A stretch of 64,000 nt of DNA from assembly GCA_037576215.1 (NCBI GenBank), contig JBANDB010000006.1:1550001-1614000 (forward strand), given 5' to 3'. The translations under genes were made by a program, and so were the position numbers. Of the stretch, positions 41,373 to 52,582 are shown in pieces. The stretch is from Armillaria gallica (taxonomy: Eukaryota; Basidiomycota; Agaricomycetes; Agaricales; Physalacriaceae). Numbering within the stretch: position 1 is the stretch's first letter; each line of letters begins with the position of its first letter. A model generated the notes under the pieces. It did not search any database. It was not told the origin of the DNA and saw only the letters and a list, made by a program, of their open reading frames with translations.

Positions 41373-43274
41373 ATGGGAAGCGACGCCAAGGCCCCGACTG
41401 CTCCCAAAATCTGGTGGAGCAATGCCATTTTCTTCGTGTCTATCCATATCGCCGCCTTTATAGGAGCCTACTACTTCCCAGTCTATGCCGTACATCGAGC
41501 CAGTCTCTTTCTTGCTTTCTTGGTGTGGCAGCTTGCGGACTTTGGGTACGTTCTCAGTCAATCAACAAAGACAGTTTCTAAGCAACCCACTCAGCATCAC
41601 CATTGGATACCATAGATTGTATTCTCATCGCGCTTTTCGCGCTAACACGGCTGTGAGAACCGTTTTGGCGGCGCTCGGTTCAGCAGGGTTTCAAGGTTCT
41701 ATTAAGGTTGGACGTTCCTCTACATCCTCGATAATCTGTATTGACGCGCATCTAGTGGTGGTAAGAAGGTCCTTAAACCGTATGAGAAGCAACTTTTACT
41801 CAGTGGGGTTTAAAGGTGTCTCCGACATCGGTTACATCATGTACGTCGGAGAATCCTTCTCAGAATTCATTTGCTCACGCAGAAGGACCTTAGAGGTTTA
41901 CGGATGATCCCATGGACGACCCGTGAGCCACGTTCAATGATTTCTGATGCACGCCATTATTGATTGTCGCCAAGATACGCTGCAACTCGAGGGCTTCTCT
42001 ACTCTCACATGGGATGGATATTCTTCAAGCCCACGTATCACAAAATGGAGCTCATAGATCGTGATGACCTTGACAGTGACCCTGGTAAGTCATGGACCAC
42101 ATATTCACCCACCCATGTCTTTGACAACCCGAGCTCAGTCGTGCGATTCCAACACAAATATTATGGCAGGTGTCGTGGGTATATTATTGACATACAGGAG
42201 ACTCACAGAGTATCTTAACCCAGTACCGATTGCGTTATTCTTGGGTTTCGCGTTTCCCCCAATGATGGGGAATCTCTGGGGAGATCCGAAAGGAGCTTTC
42301 ATCTGGGCCGGATTGGTGTCTAGACTTGCTAGTATGCGCGTCCACTTTTCTTCACCGGCGATTTCTGATGGACGGCATATCAGTTTGGCATTGCACTTTT
42401 CTGGTCAACTCGTGAGCATACAGTGGGCGTGAATGGTTTTCACCAAATCTCACCTTTTGATGCAAAGGCTTGCCCACTGGGATGGTCTTCAGCCTTACTC
42501 CGATGAAGACACTTCTAGAGGAAATCTGGTCAGTCATTCATCATTACGCTATCTCGCATTTGATGTGTTAATACAAACCAGCTTTTAGCGCTCCTGACCG
42601 GCGGAGAAGGAAATCACAATTTTGTAAGTCTAATTATCCTTGCATTGCGTAAAGCATGACTCTCATGTTGTCAAACACAGCATGTATGCACTACCAATTG
42701 TTGAAAATGGGACCTTGCAATGATATGTTTCACTTCAGCACACGTTCCCCCACGACTTCCGCTCAGGGCCCTCTCGGGCGGACTGGGACCCTTCGAAATG
42801 GATAATCATTGGCCTTCATAAGCTTGGATTTGCAACAGGTTTACGACGCGCGAGAAAAGATGATATGTTAGAGGCAGTCGAGTACATGCAATACAAGCAC
42901 GCGAACGGAGTTCCTCTGCCAGAGGATGACCATTGGGATGGGCCCAATTGGACCATCGACGACGTTCAGTTGTACATTCAAGACACTCTCGGGCGATGCG
43001 TACTCTTGATTGATGACTTTGTCATCGACGCGACGAGTTATATGGGAGAACACGTAGGATTTTTCTCACACCTTACGTACTTGATAATTGACCTTCTCTC
43101 TAGCCTGGCGGTGCGGCAATATTACGAAAGTACTCGTTTCATCAGGTGGGCATCTCGGACTCGGGGAAGTGGAAAGACGCGACCTGGGCCTTTGAGGGGG
43201 GATTGAACAACCATTCCAGGGCTGCCAGGCGGTTGATGTTGGAGAGCAGAATTGCTAGATTCTCGATGCCGTAG
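41373..43274 (+). CDS. OLE1: delta-9 acyl-CoA desaturase fused to cytochrome b5
   Basis: This ER enzyme places the first double bond in stearoyl- and palmitoyl-CoA. I splice it into 14 exons: 41373-41545, 41595-41706, 41756-41760, 41816-41840, 41894-41922, 41975-42084, 42139-42165, 42224-42331, 42384-42411, 42468-42528, 42582-42623, 42681-42683, 42739-43053 and 43104-43274. They sum to 1209 nt, 402 residues. The three iron-binding histidine boxes are YHRLYSHRAF, WWCLRHRLHHRFTDD and GGEGNHNFHHTFPHDF. Hydrophobic helices and HCTFLVNSLAHW are present. The C-terminal cytochrome b5 domain starts NWTIDDVQLYIQD and has the heme motif GEHPGGAAIL and the second ligand in LNNHSRAA. Box 2 requires 5-nt and 25-nt exons, and box 3 is complete only with a 3-nt exon. 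Intron 7 (42166-42223) seems to use a GC donor. The protein is shorter at the N-terminus than yeast Ole1. Confidence 0.9.
41756..41760 (+). other. OLE1: 5-nt microexon of OLE1
   Basis: TGGTG is flanked by ...catctag before and gtaaga after. It supplies W and two bases of the next W in the K-W-W-C-L-R-H sequence. Without it the frame breaks between GFQGSIK and CLRHRLHHR. Confidence 0.75.
42681..42683 (+). other. OLE1: 3-nt microexon of OLE1 (one histidine codon)
   Basis: CAT is preceded by a 57-nt intron (gtaagt...acacag) and followed by a 55-nt intron (gtatgc...cttcag). It inserts the histidine that turns NHNF-HTFPHDF into NHNFHHTFPHDF, the invariant HxxHH box. Skipping it stays in frame but loses that ligand. 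Confidence 0.7.
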
Positions 43275-44360
43275 ACCTGATGCGCTTTTGATATGATGTG
43301 TGTGGGTTATAGTTGAGTGTTCGAATTGCCATGGACCTGATACTCTTTAGAGGAATGAATGTATACGCACACATAGAGACAAATTCGGATGGAATCGTCA
43401 CAGGTAGAATAATGTATGCACGTTATGAATATATGTCCAGATGTACATGTATCGGTTCGCCCGTGGGCTGTTCGGGTTCAACAGCAAAAAAGTATTGTGA
43501 TAACGAGGGTGTTAGGTACTTCGAGTCTGTTGCATCTCGGTAGAAACTCAAGAAGTCTTTCTTTCCACAAAACATAGTCGGAGGTAAGCTACTTGAAAGC
43601 TGCTGCTGATCTACTAAATAATTTGCGAGCTACCGATATCTAAAAATTTGATTCAGCAAAACTTAGAGTTATGGTCCTAGAATGAAGGCCGCTGAAGTTC
43701 CCATCGCAGGAAGTTCAACTCTAGACTGGAACCAGTTCCCGATAAGTCGGCTACCTTCATAAGTATTCAATTTACTCAATAGATGATGATGTTATCCGCT
43801 CGCTTGTCTATACGTTTCTGAAGATTCCGACTATAAAAACATAGTGGAATGGCATGTATTAGCCATCGCATAAATAAAGCAGCGCTGTCTAATACTGCCT
43901 AAAGGATAATTCGAGCGTGACATGAGGCCTCAAGGCCTCAAGCCTGGACCTGAGACTGAAGAGTTTCCGTTTTTGAGTCCGTTCAATCCAGTGCCAGTAA
44001 TAGTTTTTTGTGATTTTAAACTTTCAATATCAGCTTCGGGGGAACTAAATTGCGCTCGGTCGTACCGTCCTTCATAAAACTTTGCTATCACAGAAATTGC
44101 AGTCGAAAATTTGGGATTGGGCTTACTATCGAAGAAGAACTCAAAGAGGCAGATCGGAGCAAAATTGATCGTGAGTTGTTAGTACTTGTTTATTGACGCG
44201 TTTTGGGTTTGGCGCGTCAACGATATCACGTGCCACGAACTTACATTGGCCCAAGGAGCCCAATATTTTGACCATTTTTCCACTCGTGCTGCCTCCGAAG
44301 CCATACCGCACGTTGATTTCCAGCAACTGAGCCGAGAAATAACTCGCAAGGAGCGGTGCC
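43275..44360. other. intergenic region, no gene seen
   Basis: This 1.1-kb stretch between the desaturase and the bromodomain gene is AT-rich in its second half. The frame at 43313-43543 has no motif. A short tandem GGCCTCAA repeat lies at 43924-43945. No tRNA or transposon end was recognised. Confidence 0.45.
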
Positions 44361-46559
44361 ATGGGCAAACGAAATCATCCGGGGTTGTCGACAGTGGATG
44401 AAGGATCACGGGCCAAGCGACGGAAAGACCAGCCGTCATCTTCAGACGCCGATGTGACCATGTCGGATCCAGTGAATCCCATTTCCGAGGGCGAAGTGGC
44501 CAGCGAGGATGAGGTCAGAGAGCAAGGAATGAAGATATGGCAGACGGTGAAGGACGCAGTCAACAAAGAGTAAGTTGTGACGCACTGGGCCCATTTCCTA
44601 TTCTAACCATTTTGGTGCTCTCTTTTCTTCACAACCATCATTCATCGGTTTCGACAATCCCAGCGGCAGATCTCTGTCTACCCTATTCCTCACCAAACCC
44701 CTCAAACGTCAATACCCCGACTATTTCGAGCTGATAAAGCAGCCAATTGCCCTCGACGACATCAAGAAAAAGCTCAATTCTCATGCCTATCCTAATCTCG
44801 AGGCTGTGAAGCTCGATTTCGACTTGTGTTTCACCAACGCAAAAAACTATAATCACCCTGAGAGCGTAATCTGGCAGGATGCTAAGGACTTGCAAGTGAG
44901 CGTGCAATGGCTCTTTGACTTTCTCGCCGTCTAAACATTCTGCAGAAACTTGCTAGCAAAACGTACAAGGAGCTGACCAGGGCGGAAATCGGCGAAGATG
45001 GCAGGAAGAAAAATAAACCTCCTAGTCTCAGTCGTCTGGCAAAATCAAGGCTCGAGAAGCTTATCAGCAAGACTGATGATACGTACGACCAACGCTCTCT
45101 GCATATACCTCCCCGCCTCATATTAACCATCTCTGTAGCGGTCGAACCATATCCGCTGAATTCATGGAACTACCGTCCAAGAAAGACTGGGCAATTTATT
45201 ACAAGGAAATCAAACACCCTCAGTGTCTAGAGAATATATTTGTGAGTGGATGATATCTCAATTTTGCTTATTCTAATCCTCAACTCTCAGAAACGTCTCA
45301 AGCGCAAAGAATATGCCACCGCTGATCAATTTGCCGACGACGTGGAACTCATCTTTTCAAACGCACTGGCTTTTAATCAAGAACACACCCTCATATGGGA
45401 GGATGCTCTTACTCTTCGAGTGCGTTTACGCTTGATTTCAATAGCCTACTTCGGTCATTAACAACATTCAAAGAATGACTTTCGTCGATTAATGTCAGAC
45501 TTACCCCCTCCCTTCACGATCGAGAGGTACTCAAAGCCCACGACCAACAAGATCAAGATCAAGATGCCCGGAGCTGCATCAAACACTTCAAGTTTTAAAG
45601 CTACTGTGTCTCAACCTGCTCCGCCGGCGCCAGCACCTGCATCGGAACCCACGTTACCACACACTTCTACTATAGCTGTACGGGTTCCACCTGTGAAGAG
45701 CACTCCGTTGCCATCTCCTCCTCAGCCAACACCGAAACCCGCTGCTCCGGCAGTCACTGCACGAGCTGCTGTACAAGCACCCGCTCCCCCAGCACCTGCC
45801 CCAGTGGCAACTGCCGCATCTTCAGTACATGTCCCTTCATCCTCATCGACTCCTCAACCTCAGCCTACACCTACTGCGCCGCCAGCTCACACAAATATTA
45901 CCTTTTCGCAATATTCTAAACCAGTTAATCTGACAAAGCACAATGCAGCTGTTACACAAGGGCCGGCCCCATCAAAGGTCCTTGCCACTCCGGTTGTCAA
46001 TCCTCAAGTCGCGGTCGTCGCTCAAACAGCCCAAGCACATTCAATGTCCAAGTCACCCGCTCCAGTGAATTACGCTCATCAATTACGTCTTGTTTTGATC
46101 AAGACAGAGCCTCGCGGGAGACAATTTAATCTGGACTACCGGGAAGGCGTGAGGAGCTGGTCAATAGTACTGGGACCAGAAGATAAGAGTCTCCGTGTTG
46201 AGGAGATAACGTTCATGGGCGACGAAGAGGAGAGCAGTGGTGGGGAAGAGGAGGCAGATGACGAGGACGCCATGGACGTGGATGCTGCAATGAAGAATGG
46301 CAAGAAGAAAGTCAAGCGGGGGCGAGGTCGACCACCCAAAGTTCCGAAAGGCGGTGGGGTCAAGGCCAAGCCCGTGCGCGCGACAAAAAAGAAGCCCAAG
46401 CTTGGGGAGATTCAAGTAAAGATTAATGGGTCGGTTGTTCAGGAACTGGAGGAGCACAGCAGCAAGTGGTCTGTAGACGTGCCTCTTGGAAGCAGTACAC
46501 TGGAAGTGGGCGAGAAGGGAGGTCTGATATGGAAAGTGTACACGCAGAGGATGGCCTAA
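44361..46559 (+). CDS. tandem bromodomain protein, RSC4/polybromo-like
   Basis: This is a probable chromatin-remodelling subunit that reads acetylated histones, similar to Rsc4 of the RSC complex. The ATG at 44361 is in a strong gccATGG context. After an acidic N-terminal region, bromodomain 1 reads LTKPLKRQYPDYFELIKQPI, LDDIKKKLNSHAYPNLEA and FTNAKNYNHPESVIWQDA. Bromodomain 2 reads ISAEFMELPSKKDWAIYYKE, FKRLKRKEYATADQFADD and FSNALAFNQEHTLIWEDA. Both keep the acetyl-lysine-binding Asn. A long Pro/Ala-rich linker follows, then an Rsc4-type beta C-terminal region with an acidic run and an AT-hook-like KRGRGRPPKVPKGG at about 46314. The end is at 46559. The total is about 650-700 residues. Splice sites were checked at the first junction and by protein continuity elsewhere. 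Confidence 0.85.
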
Positions 46560-46742
46560 TCGTGTGTTTGCATCGTACCTACTACCAGTGTCTAGTAATT
46601 GTCTGTGCACATTTGTATTTTGGTGGTACATATTCCTTTCGACCGAAGTCTTCCGTAGGCTAGGCTCTATAACAGATTATTACTATTAGCTACAGGAGTC
46701 CACAAGTTATCTTAACAGTATTATTATCTATTATACACGTCA

Positions 46743-48694
46743 CTACTGTTCTCTATTATTTGTCCGAAGGGATTGTCCGATCGGTATATCATCGTCGTCA
46801 CTCTCCGACTCTGAATCAGGTTGGGAGATATATCTATGGTATCGACCGGGTGTTTCCCCGATTTCCTGAAGGTAGCGATGCAGCATGTCCTCCCTTCCTT
46901 GAGGTCGCACCTCGTATCCTTCCGATCCCCGTCTCACTAGAGTGTGGCCTTCATCTGGGGACGATTCCCCCTGAAGAATCATCTTCGTAGTCATATCCAG
47001 AGCTAGCCCCCTCTTGATAATCTGGATGGTAAGGCGGGAGTGTCGACACATGCCCGTTCTTTGTTCGTCTCCGACTGGATTTTCGCGGTTGTGAATTGGA
47101 TGGCTTGAGATCAGGATTTACCGTCTCATTCCCATATGTCCAAGGGGAGTCCGGGAGATGGAATCCTTCAGGTCTGTCCTCGTATAGAGCTGCTACTGGA
47201 TCACGCGGAGGCCAGATGTCCAGTTCCAGACCTTCTGTGAAAAGAGAAGAAAGAGATCAGTTTTAAGTATCAATAAAGGTAACAGCAGTGGAACAACGAG
47301 GCGATGTGATGCAATGGCTACACAGGAGCTTAGAATAAAAATATGAGCGCTTACTAGGCTGCAAAACTGCATGATGATTTGCTCACTGAATACCCTGCGT
47401 TCATGCTTCCCATCCAGACACCTCGCCTCTCTCATATCGCTCTCGCGGTTCCGTTAACTTGATCCACTTACCGCTCTCATTAATGTCGTATTTTAGGCCG
47501 TTGCCTAGCGTTCTCACAGGACAACACCAGAGTAGAGGACTCGGACCAAGGACAGATTCTATGTTGCGTCTTCGACCAAGATTCTGAACGGCGGAGAGTC
47601 AGCATGAAAAAGAGTCCCATCCTCAAAATACACACATAAGGAAATTTGATCTGCACCGGAAACTCAGTTAGTAATCAGATAGACGAGAGAGAAAAGGCAC
47701 ACCTCGCGTATTTTGCCTCTTCTAACCATCGTTGCAACTTTGTCTTTCTCCCAACCTTCGATTGTGGTCGTGTTCGACATGAGGCTAGAAAAATGGAAGA
47801 GACTGAAGCCAATATTAGCATTGAATGGTAGCAAATTTTTAGCGAATAAACCTGAATGCCCCCACTGCTAGGAAGACGGGAACGCACGCGACAAAATTTA
47901 AGATGATGAACACTAGTTCGGTCGCCGTTATTGTGTTCTTAGGAATGAAACTGGCATGAGATACACAACGGTGAACAGGGGCGGATACTCACCCAGTACA
48001 CAACAGTCGGACTTTCCATAGCGCGTCGTGTCATCATCACAAGATGGTAAGAGCATGCCACATCGACATAGAATAGAAATCGTAGGAAATATCCGTAGTT
48101 GAAGTGACCGACACAGTTATTGATCCAAGGACAGTGATGATCTAAAATTCGTTAGATTGGAGTGTTTCAAACGCAAAAGGGGTTGTACCCATGCGCAGTA
48201 TACACCTGAAAGATATTAGATTTGACGATGTCGGTGAGCAACGAGGGCATACCTCTTGCACTGGCGACAGTGATGGGTTCGAGGGGGCTTATACTTGTCG
48301 CACACTCTACAATACCGGGGTCCCCCAGTCAATTTCTTGACTTCGTAGCCGTCCTCGTGAGTATCGGGTTTCTACGCATCCGTCAGGATGACAAACAAGG
48401 GGGACGATGAGTTACGAACCCAGCCATCGGGCACACCACCAGGGTCAGTGAACACGGAAAGAAAGTAATTCCATAGAAGCATTCCAACGAGAAGACTGGG
48501 AAAAGTTAAGTACTGGGCGCGGTTACGGTAAGCGCGACTCACTTGAACGGAAGCAAAAGACAAATGAGGTCGACGGAAAGAGCACGGCCGTACCATGGCC
48601 AGATCACGAATATCTGGGAAGAATAGGCAATGAAGCAGATAAGGCAGAGGGTAAGATTGACGACCAGGCGACCAAGGAAACTTGAAGGATGCAT
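46743..48694 (-). CDS. PFA4: ER palmitoyltransferase, PFA4-like DHHC protein, C-terminal frameshift
   Basis: This protein S-acyltransferase attaches palmitate to cysteines of ER and membrane proteins. The start is the ATG at 48694, giving a first transmembrane segment ([20 protein letters not shown]) and [20 protein letters not shown], then [20 protein letters not shown]. The zinc/DHHC core reads [40 protein letters not shown] and [15 protein letters not shown]. The catalytic Asp-His-His-Cys is intact. A 17-nt exon (48189-48205) links CKR to the DHHC. The C-terminal tail has [20 protein letters not shown] and [11 protein letters not shown] in one frame, then [17 protein letters not shown] and [15 protein letters not shown] in another. 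No intron joins them, so a one-base indel lies near 46955-46990, by C and G homopolymers. It is divergent to the 48784 gene (89 bp). Confidence 0.85.
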
Positions 48695-48783
48695 ACGGAG
48701 CAGAGTAAAGGTGAAAGACAACAAGGCCAAGCACTATCCTTCCCTTTTCGGCATTGTCGCGTTTTCCCGTCACGCCCAGTATC

Positions 48784-50037
48784 ATGCTCGGATGGCGACC
48801 TAGTGCAGGTCCGGCTCTGCGCTGTCTCAAAACGCGATGCATACGTCTCAGCTCTACAGATGCTGCTTCCAGTTCTGTCCCAGATTTGAGTGCTAGGATT
48901 TTGGACAGGATAGGCGGGGGTGGGAAAAAGAGGATAGCGGAAGACCTTGATGGTATCAAAATTCGTGCGTATATCTGTGGTATATTGGCATGATACCTTG
49001 ACATATATGTATTTGGTTTAGCAACTAGAGCAGAAATAAAGATATACTCCGGGTATTCGCTATCGGATCGTCTCATAAAGATCCATGCAGAAAAGCCTGC
49101 TGCCCCTCCATCTACTCCTCCAGCCGCCGATGTTCCTCCTGCCTCCTCTGCCTCCTCTTCTCTCAGCGAGGCCACTGCATCTTCTCCTCCAAACGAGGCT
49201 CCGTCTGCCCCTGCTCCTCGCGTGGGGGAGCGATTCCAAGAGCATTACAAGAACGTGGATTTGGATAATTTGGCAGGTGCATCCATCACCGCTGTCCACA
49301 TTCCAACTCCTCAAGAGACTGCCCGTGTCTATACACACAAAAAACATGTCGAGAGTGTCGACTTCGATGCCTTGTTTGACCGGCCACAGTCATCAGAGTA
49401 TCGTCGTGACAAGGCGCCGCGCCAGCCGAAGATAGATGTACGTGGTCAGGAGAAAGGCGGGAAACAGCTTCCTAAAGCCAACGTCCGCCCAGTGAGGGCA
49501 CAGAGGGGAAATGCACCATCCAGGAGATCACAGCCTTCGAAAAATACCGGGAATGCCAGGCCTCGACGACCTCGCGACAGGAGAAACCAAAATAACAGCC
49601 TTGAGATCGTATTGTCAGGGGATGCTGAAATTGATGCCCACGTCCAAGCAGTTCTGGAGTCTGAAGGAAAACCTATTCCTGACCGAGAACCAAACGTATC
49701 CTATTCGTATCTCCCTCATTCACGTGGTCCTGCAGTCGACTTCGCTCTGCCACAGGCAGAAGTGCTCATCGACGAAAGAAAGGGACCTGGTATGGAGGAT
49801 GAAACGAAGAGTGTAGCTCCTCCTCCTCAGGTCCGACTAGGAAGCCTATTTTCACCATCCCATGATCGCCGTTTCAAGGGCAACTATAAACGGAGATTAC
49901 CAGATGACGGGGTGTGGGCCACACCAGTCACACAGCTTCCTACAGTTGCGCACGCGCAGATGGTCTCGGGGCGTCAAAGTACAATTCGCCCCGAGGGTCA
50001 GAAGGAGTTATTGGAAGTTGTGAAGTCGTTACAATAG
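48784..50037 (+). CDS. unknown protein with mitochondrial-type N-terminus
   Basis: Two exons (48784-48964, 49022-50037) give 398 residues. The ATG at 48784 was chosen because the longer frame upstream begins with TTG. The N-terminus (MLGWRPSAGPALRCLKTRCI) is rich in Arg and hydroxyl residues and lacks acidic ones, as in a mitochondrial presequence. Then come ARILDRIGGGGKKRIAEDLD and, across the intron, EIKIYSGYSLSDRLIKIHAE. An Ala/Pro/Ser-rich linker follows. The remainder is basic (RAQRGNAPSRRSQPSKN, ARPRRPRDRRNQ), with LEIVLSGDAEIDAHVQAVLE and the C-terminal GVWATPVTQLPTVAHAQMVS. I do not recognise the family. A role with mitochondrial RNA or ribosomes is only a guess from the basic composition. 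It shares an 89-bp promoter with the PFA4-like gene. Confidence 0.65.
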
Positions 50038-50221
50038 ACCAGTGAATGGTTTTCGGCAGTGGAAATATAACCAATAAATTACTCGACTTAAAAAATTTAG
50101 TTACAAGTTATCGATAATGAATATGGCTGGTGACATCAAAGAAAAAGATGACGACAGAACAGCGATGGGAAGTAGAAAAGTTTGCTAGGTTTCTGTAAAA
50201 TCGAATGACCCAAGTCCAACT

Positions 50222-52309
50222 CTACGGACGAGTTTTGCGCCGGCCAGAACCCTCAACGGGTTCAGGTGAACCTTCATCATCCGGGCACTGCGCTTCAATT
50301 TTTGCCATAACTGCCGCAACAAGAGACTCCTCGCGTATCTCCCTCGGTATCTCATACTCTTTCTCCTCGCCTTTACGATCAGGCCCAAGTTTGACCCCCC
50401 AGGCCACATAATGCCTGACGATAGAGCCACGAGGATTGTTTTGGTTTCTCTTGAGAGCAGCAGATAGCAAGAAACCGGGCGCTTTGGGTTTTGGTACGGA
50501 TGTGAACGAAGCGGCGGGCGATGCAGGAGCAGCTACTTCGGTTACACGCGTCGCAGAGCGGCGTGGATGCGGTGCAGAGACCGACTCTTTGATTAAATGC
50601 GTGGCAGAGTAGGAGTAAGAGTGTCGAGACCGCTTACGAGGACGCCTTCCTGATCCTGTAGTGGCGGTATGAACTTCGGGTTCTTCCTCAGATTTGTCGA
50701 CGATATAGTCTATGTCTGACGCAGGGGACGACACAGACTTGATACTTATATCAAGAGTCGCGATTTCGGGATTAGACAGAGTGGGAGTGACACTGATCGG
50801 TTCATCGAAGAGGGGGCTGACTGGAGAGCCGAGGATCTCATCAGGCCCAGCGATAGAGACAGGGCTCAGGGAACTCGATCCAGCGGTAGGTCCTGAAGAT
50901 AAAGTCACTACCGGTGGGGGCGGGGATAATAGGAAGGGTGAAGGGCGAGTTCCAGACCATGTTGGACGGAGGGGAGGAGGGCTTCCTGCTGGGGTCGATG
51001 GAGTAAGATCTGGTTTTCTTCGTTTCTTGGGCAGTGGTGGAGAGGGCTTGACCGGTACTGCAGCCTTAAATGGCTGCGGCTGGGATGTTGGAAGTACGGA
51101 CTTCACTTCCGTTGCCGCCTTCGTGGATGGTGTAGGCATTGCCGGGGGTGTTGGTACCGGTGTTGGTGCAGTGGAGGTAACCCTGGGAGGGACCTTGATT
51201 GTGAGAGTCACTGGTTTCTCGTTATACAGGACTTCTTCCGGCAAGAACACATCGGCTCCTTCAGTCTCGTGCTGATTCTCGGCTCCTTCTTCTACCTCGT
51301 TCTCCTCCCACTCGGACTGGACCTCTTCCGAAACTCGGATTTCGATGCTTTGACGGGGAGCCTTTTTCTGACTCTCTTTGTTACGCTTCTTGGGATAACT
51401 CTTCTTGTCTGGAGGTAACAATATGCGATACCTTTCCTCTAGTGTCGTGGCAGTATTGAGCATCTCCCTCCGGCGCCTCTCACCCTCTTTATAGAGTGAA
51501 GGGTTGTTGATATGAAATCCACTGGCGGAAATGGATGGAAGTTCTGCGTCTTCTTCCTCCAACGGCTTTGGGGTGAATGACTCGGCCGGAAGAGTTAGAA
51601 AGGCCATGGCATCCATTCCACGAAGCTGCTCAATCCTCTCCTTGAGCTTATATTGCTCATACTTGAGTTGCTCCTTCTCTCGAAGACGCTGGCGTTTTTC
51701 CATGGTCTCGTACTTGCGATGCCGCTTTTCGTAATAGGTATCTGAAGTGTCGTGTGTGGTCTGTGATATGATATGGACACATAGAAGGGGAAAACATATA
51801 ATCATTCAGAGTATCAGTATTGAGCCGCAATTGTAAGAAATAATATCCACGAACGTCGTCGGAACCTCTAGGCCTGAACCGCCCCCCGACATGGGTCTGG
51901 GATAATTCGGTAAAATCAGGCGTCTCGATAGATTGTTGCAATCTGTAACTTTCCATGACCTCTGGACGCTCAAAATAGCGTTCATTGGCATGAGTGTTAA
52001 CCATGGGTTGGCCGTCAGACGAGGAGGAGCTCTCGGGGAGTAGCTCCAGATTAGTCGTCATGAAAAATAGCGTATTTGCAGGAATCAACGGTTCATTCTC
52101 GACTGGACATTTACACCAGTGAGGCTTGAAATCTACGGCCAACGTGGAGAAAAATACGTACGCTGTCGCCTCTGTGTCTCCAATATGAGAGTGTCGGCCT
52201 CGCAGTTCCCCATTCCAGGACAACCCTTGCCAGAACGCGAGGGATTTACGCGTTTTTGACGGGTCTGTCTGCCCGACGCTGCTGCAGACGTTGAAGGGGA
52301 CGAGGCCAT
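50222..52309 (-). CDS. SAS4-like chromatin protein (putative)
   Basis: The start at the ATG at 52309 (MASSPSTSAAASGRQTRQKR) gives a basic N-terminus. This joins through short introns to LENEPLIPANTLFFMTTNLE, THANERYFERPEVMESYRLQ and TELSQTHVGGRFRPRG. The large last exon opens with DTSDTYYEKRHRKYETMEKR and a charged helix (LKYEQYKLKERIEQLRGMD). This resembles the SAS4 / PEHE-type segment of histone acetyltransferase scaffold proteins, and the family call rests on that stretch alone. The rest is disordered and Pro/Ser-rich, with basic clusters (PRKRSRHSYSYSATH, KKRRKPDLTPSTPAG). It ends with a conserved-looking block, RKGEEKEYEIPREIREESLV, and GSGRRKTRP at 50222. It is likely nuclear. The upstream frame from 52358 begins with GTG and was rejected. 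The total is about 640 residues. Confidence 0.6.
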
Positions 52310-52582
52310 TAGTGGCGCTAGACCCGTTATGTGAGAGCGAGGGCGGTACGAGCAGCACTGATTTCCTCTGAAGGCAATATTCTACTTCGATAAGGACGAA
52401 AAAGAAATGATGAGTACTGTACTGAGGAAACAGAGGCAGCGGTGGTGGTAAAGGCAGAGGGGCAGTCGACAGAATTCTGTCGCGCCCTCGGACAGATCCT
52501 CGCCTAAAATGGTGCTACATCATTTTCTACCATCTACCTCGACGGGGCCTGGCATCCTTTTGTTCAATCTATCATTATTATA
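52310..52582. promoter_or_regulatory. promoter region of the SAS4-like gene
   Basis: This short gap separates the SAS4-like start codon and the ACT-domain stop codon, both genes on the minus strand. No separate gene or clear motif was seen. Confidence 0.35.

Noticed and set aside
43924..43945. Short tandem GGCCTCAA repeat
   Set aside because: Only about two and a half units in a gene-free region; too short to call a functional repeat.
48372..49175. Long minus-strand open frame over the PFA4 / 48784 boundary
   Set aside because: It runs through the promoter and antisense of the plus-strand exon, ignores PFA4 introns and lacks homology; the spliced models explain the region better.
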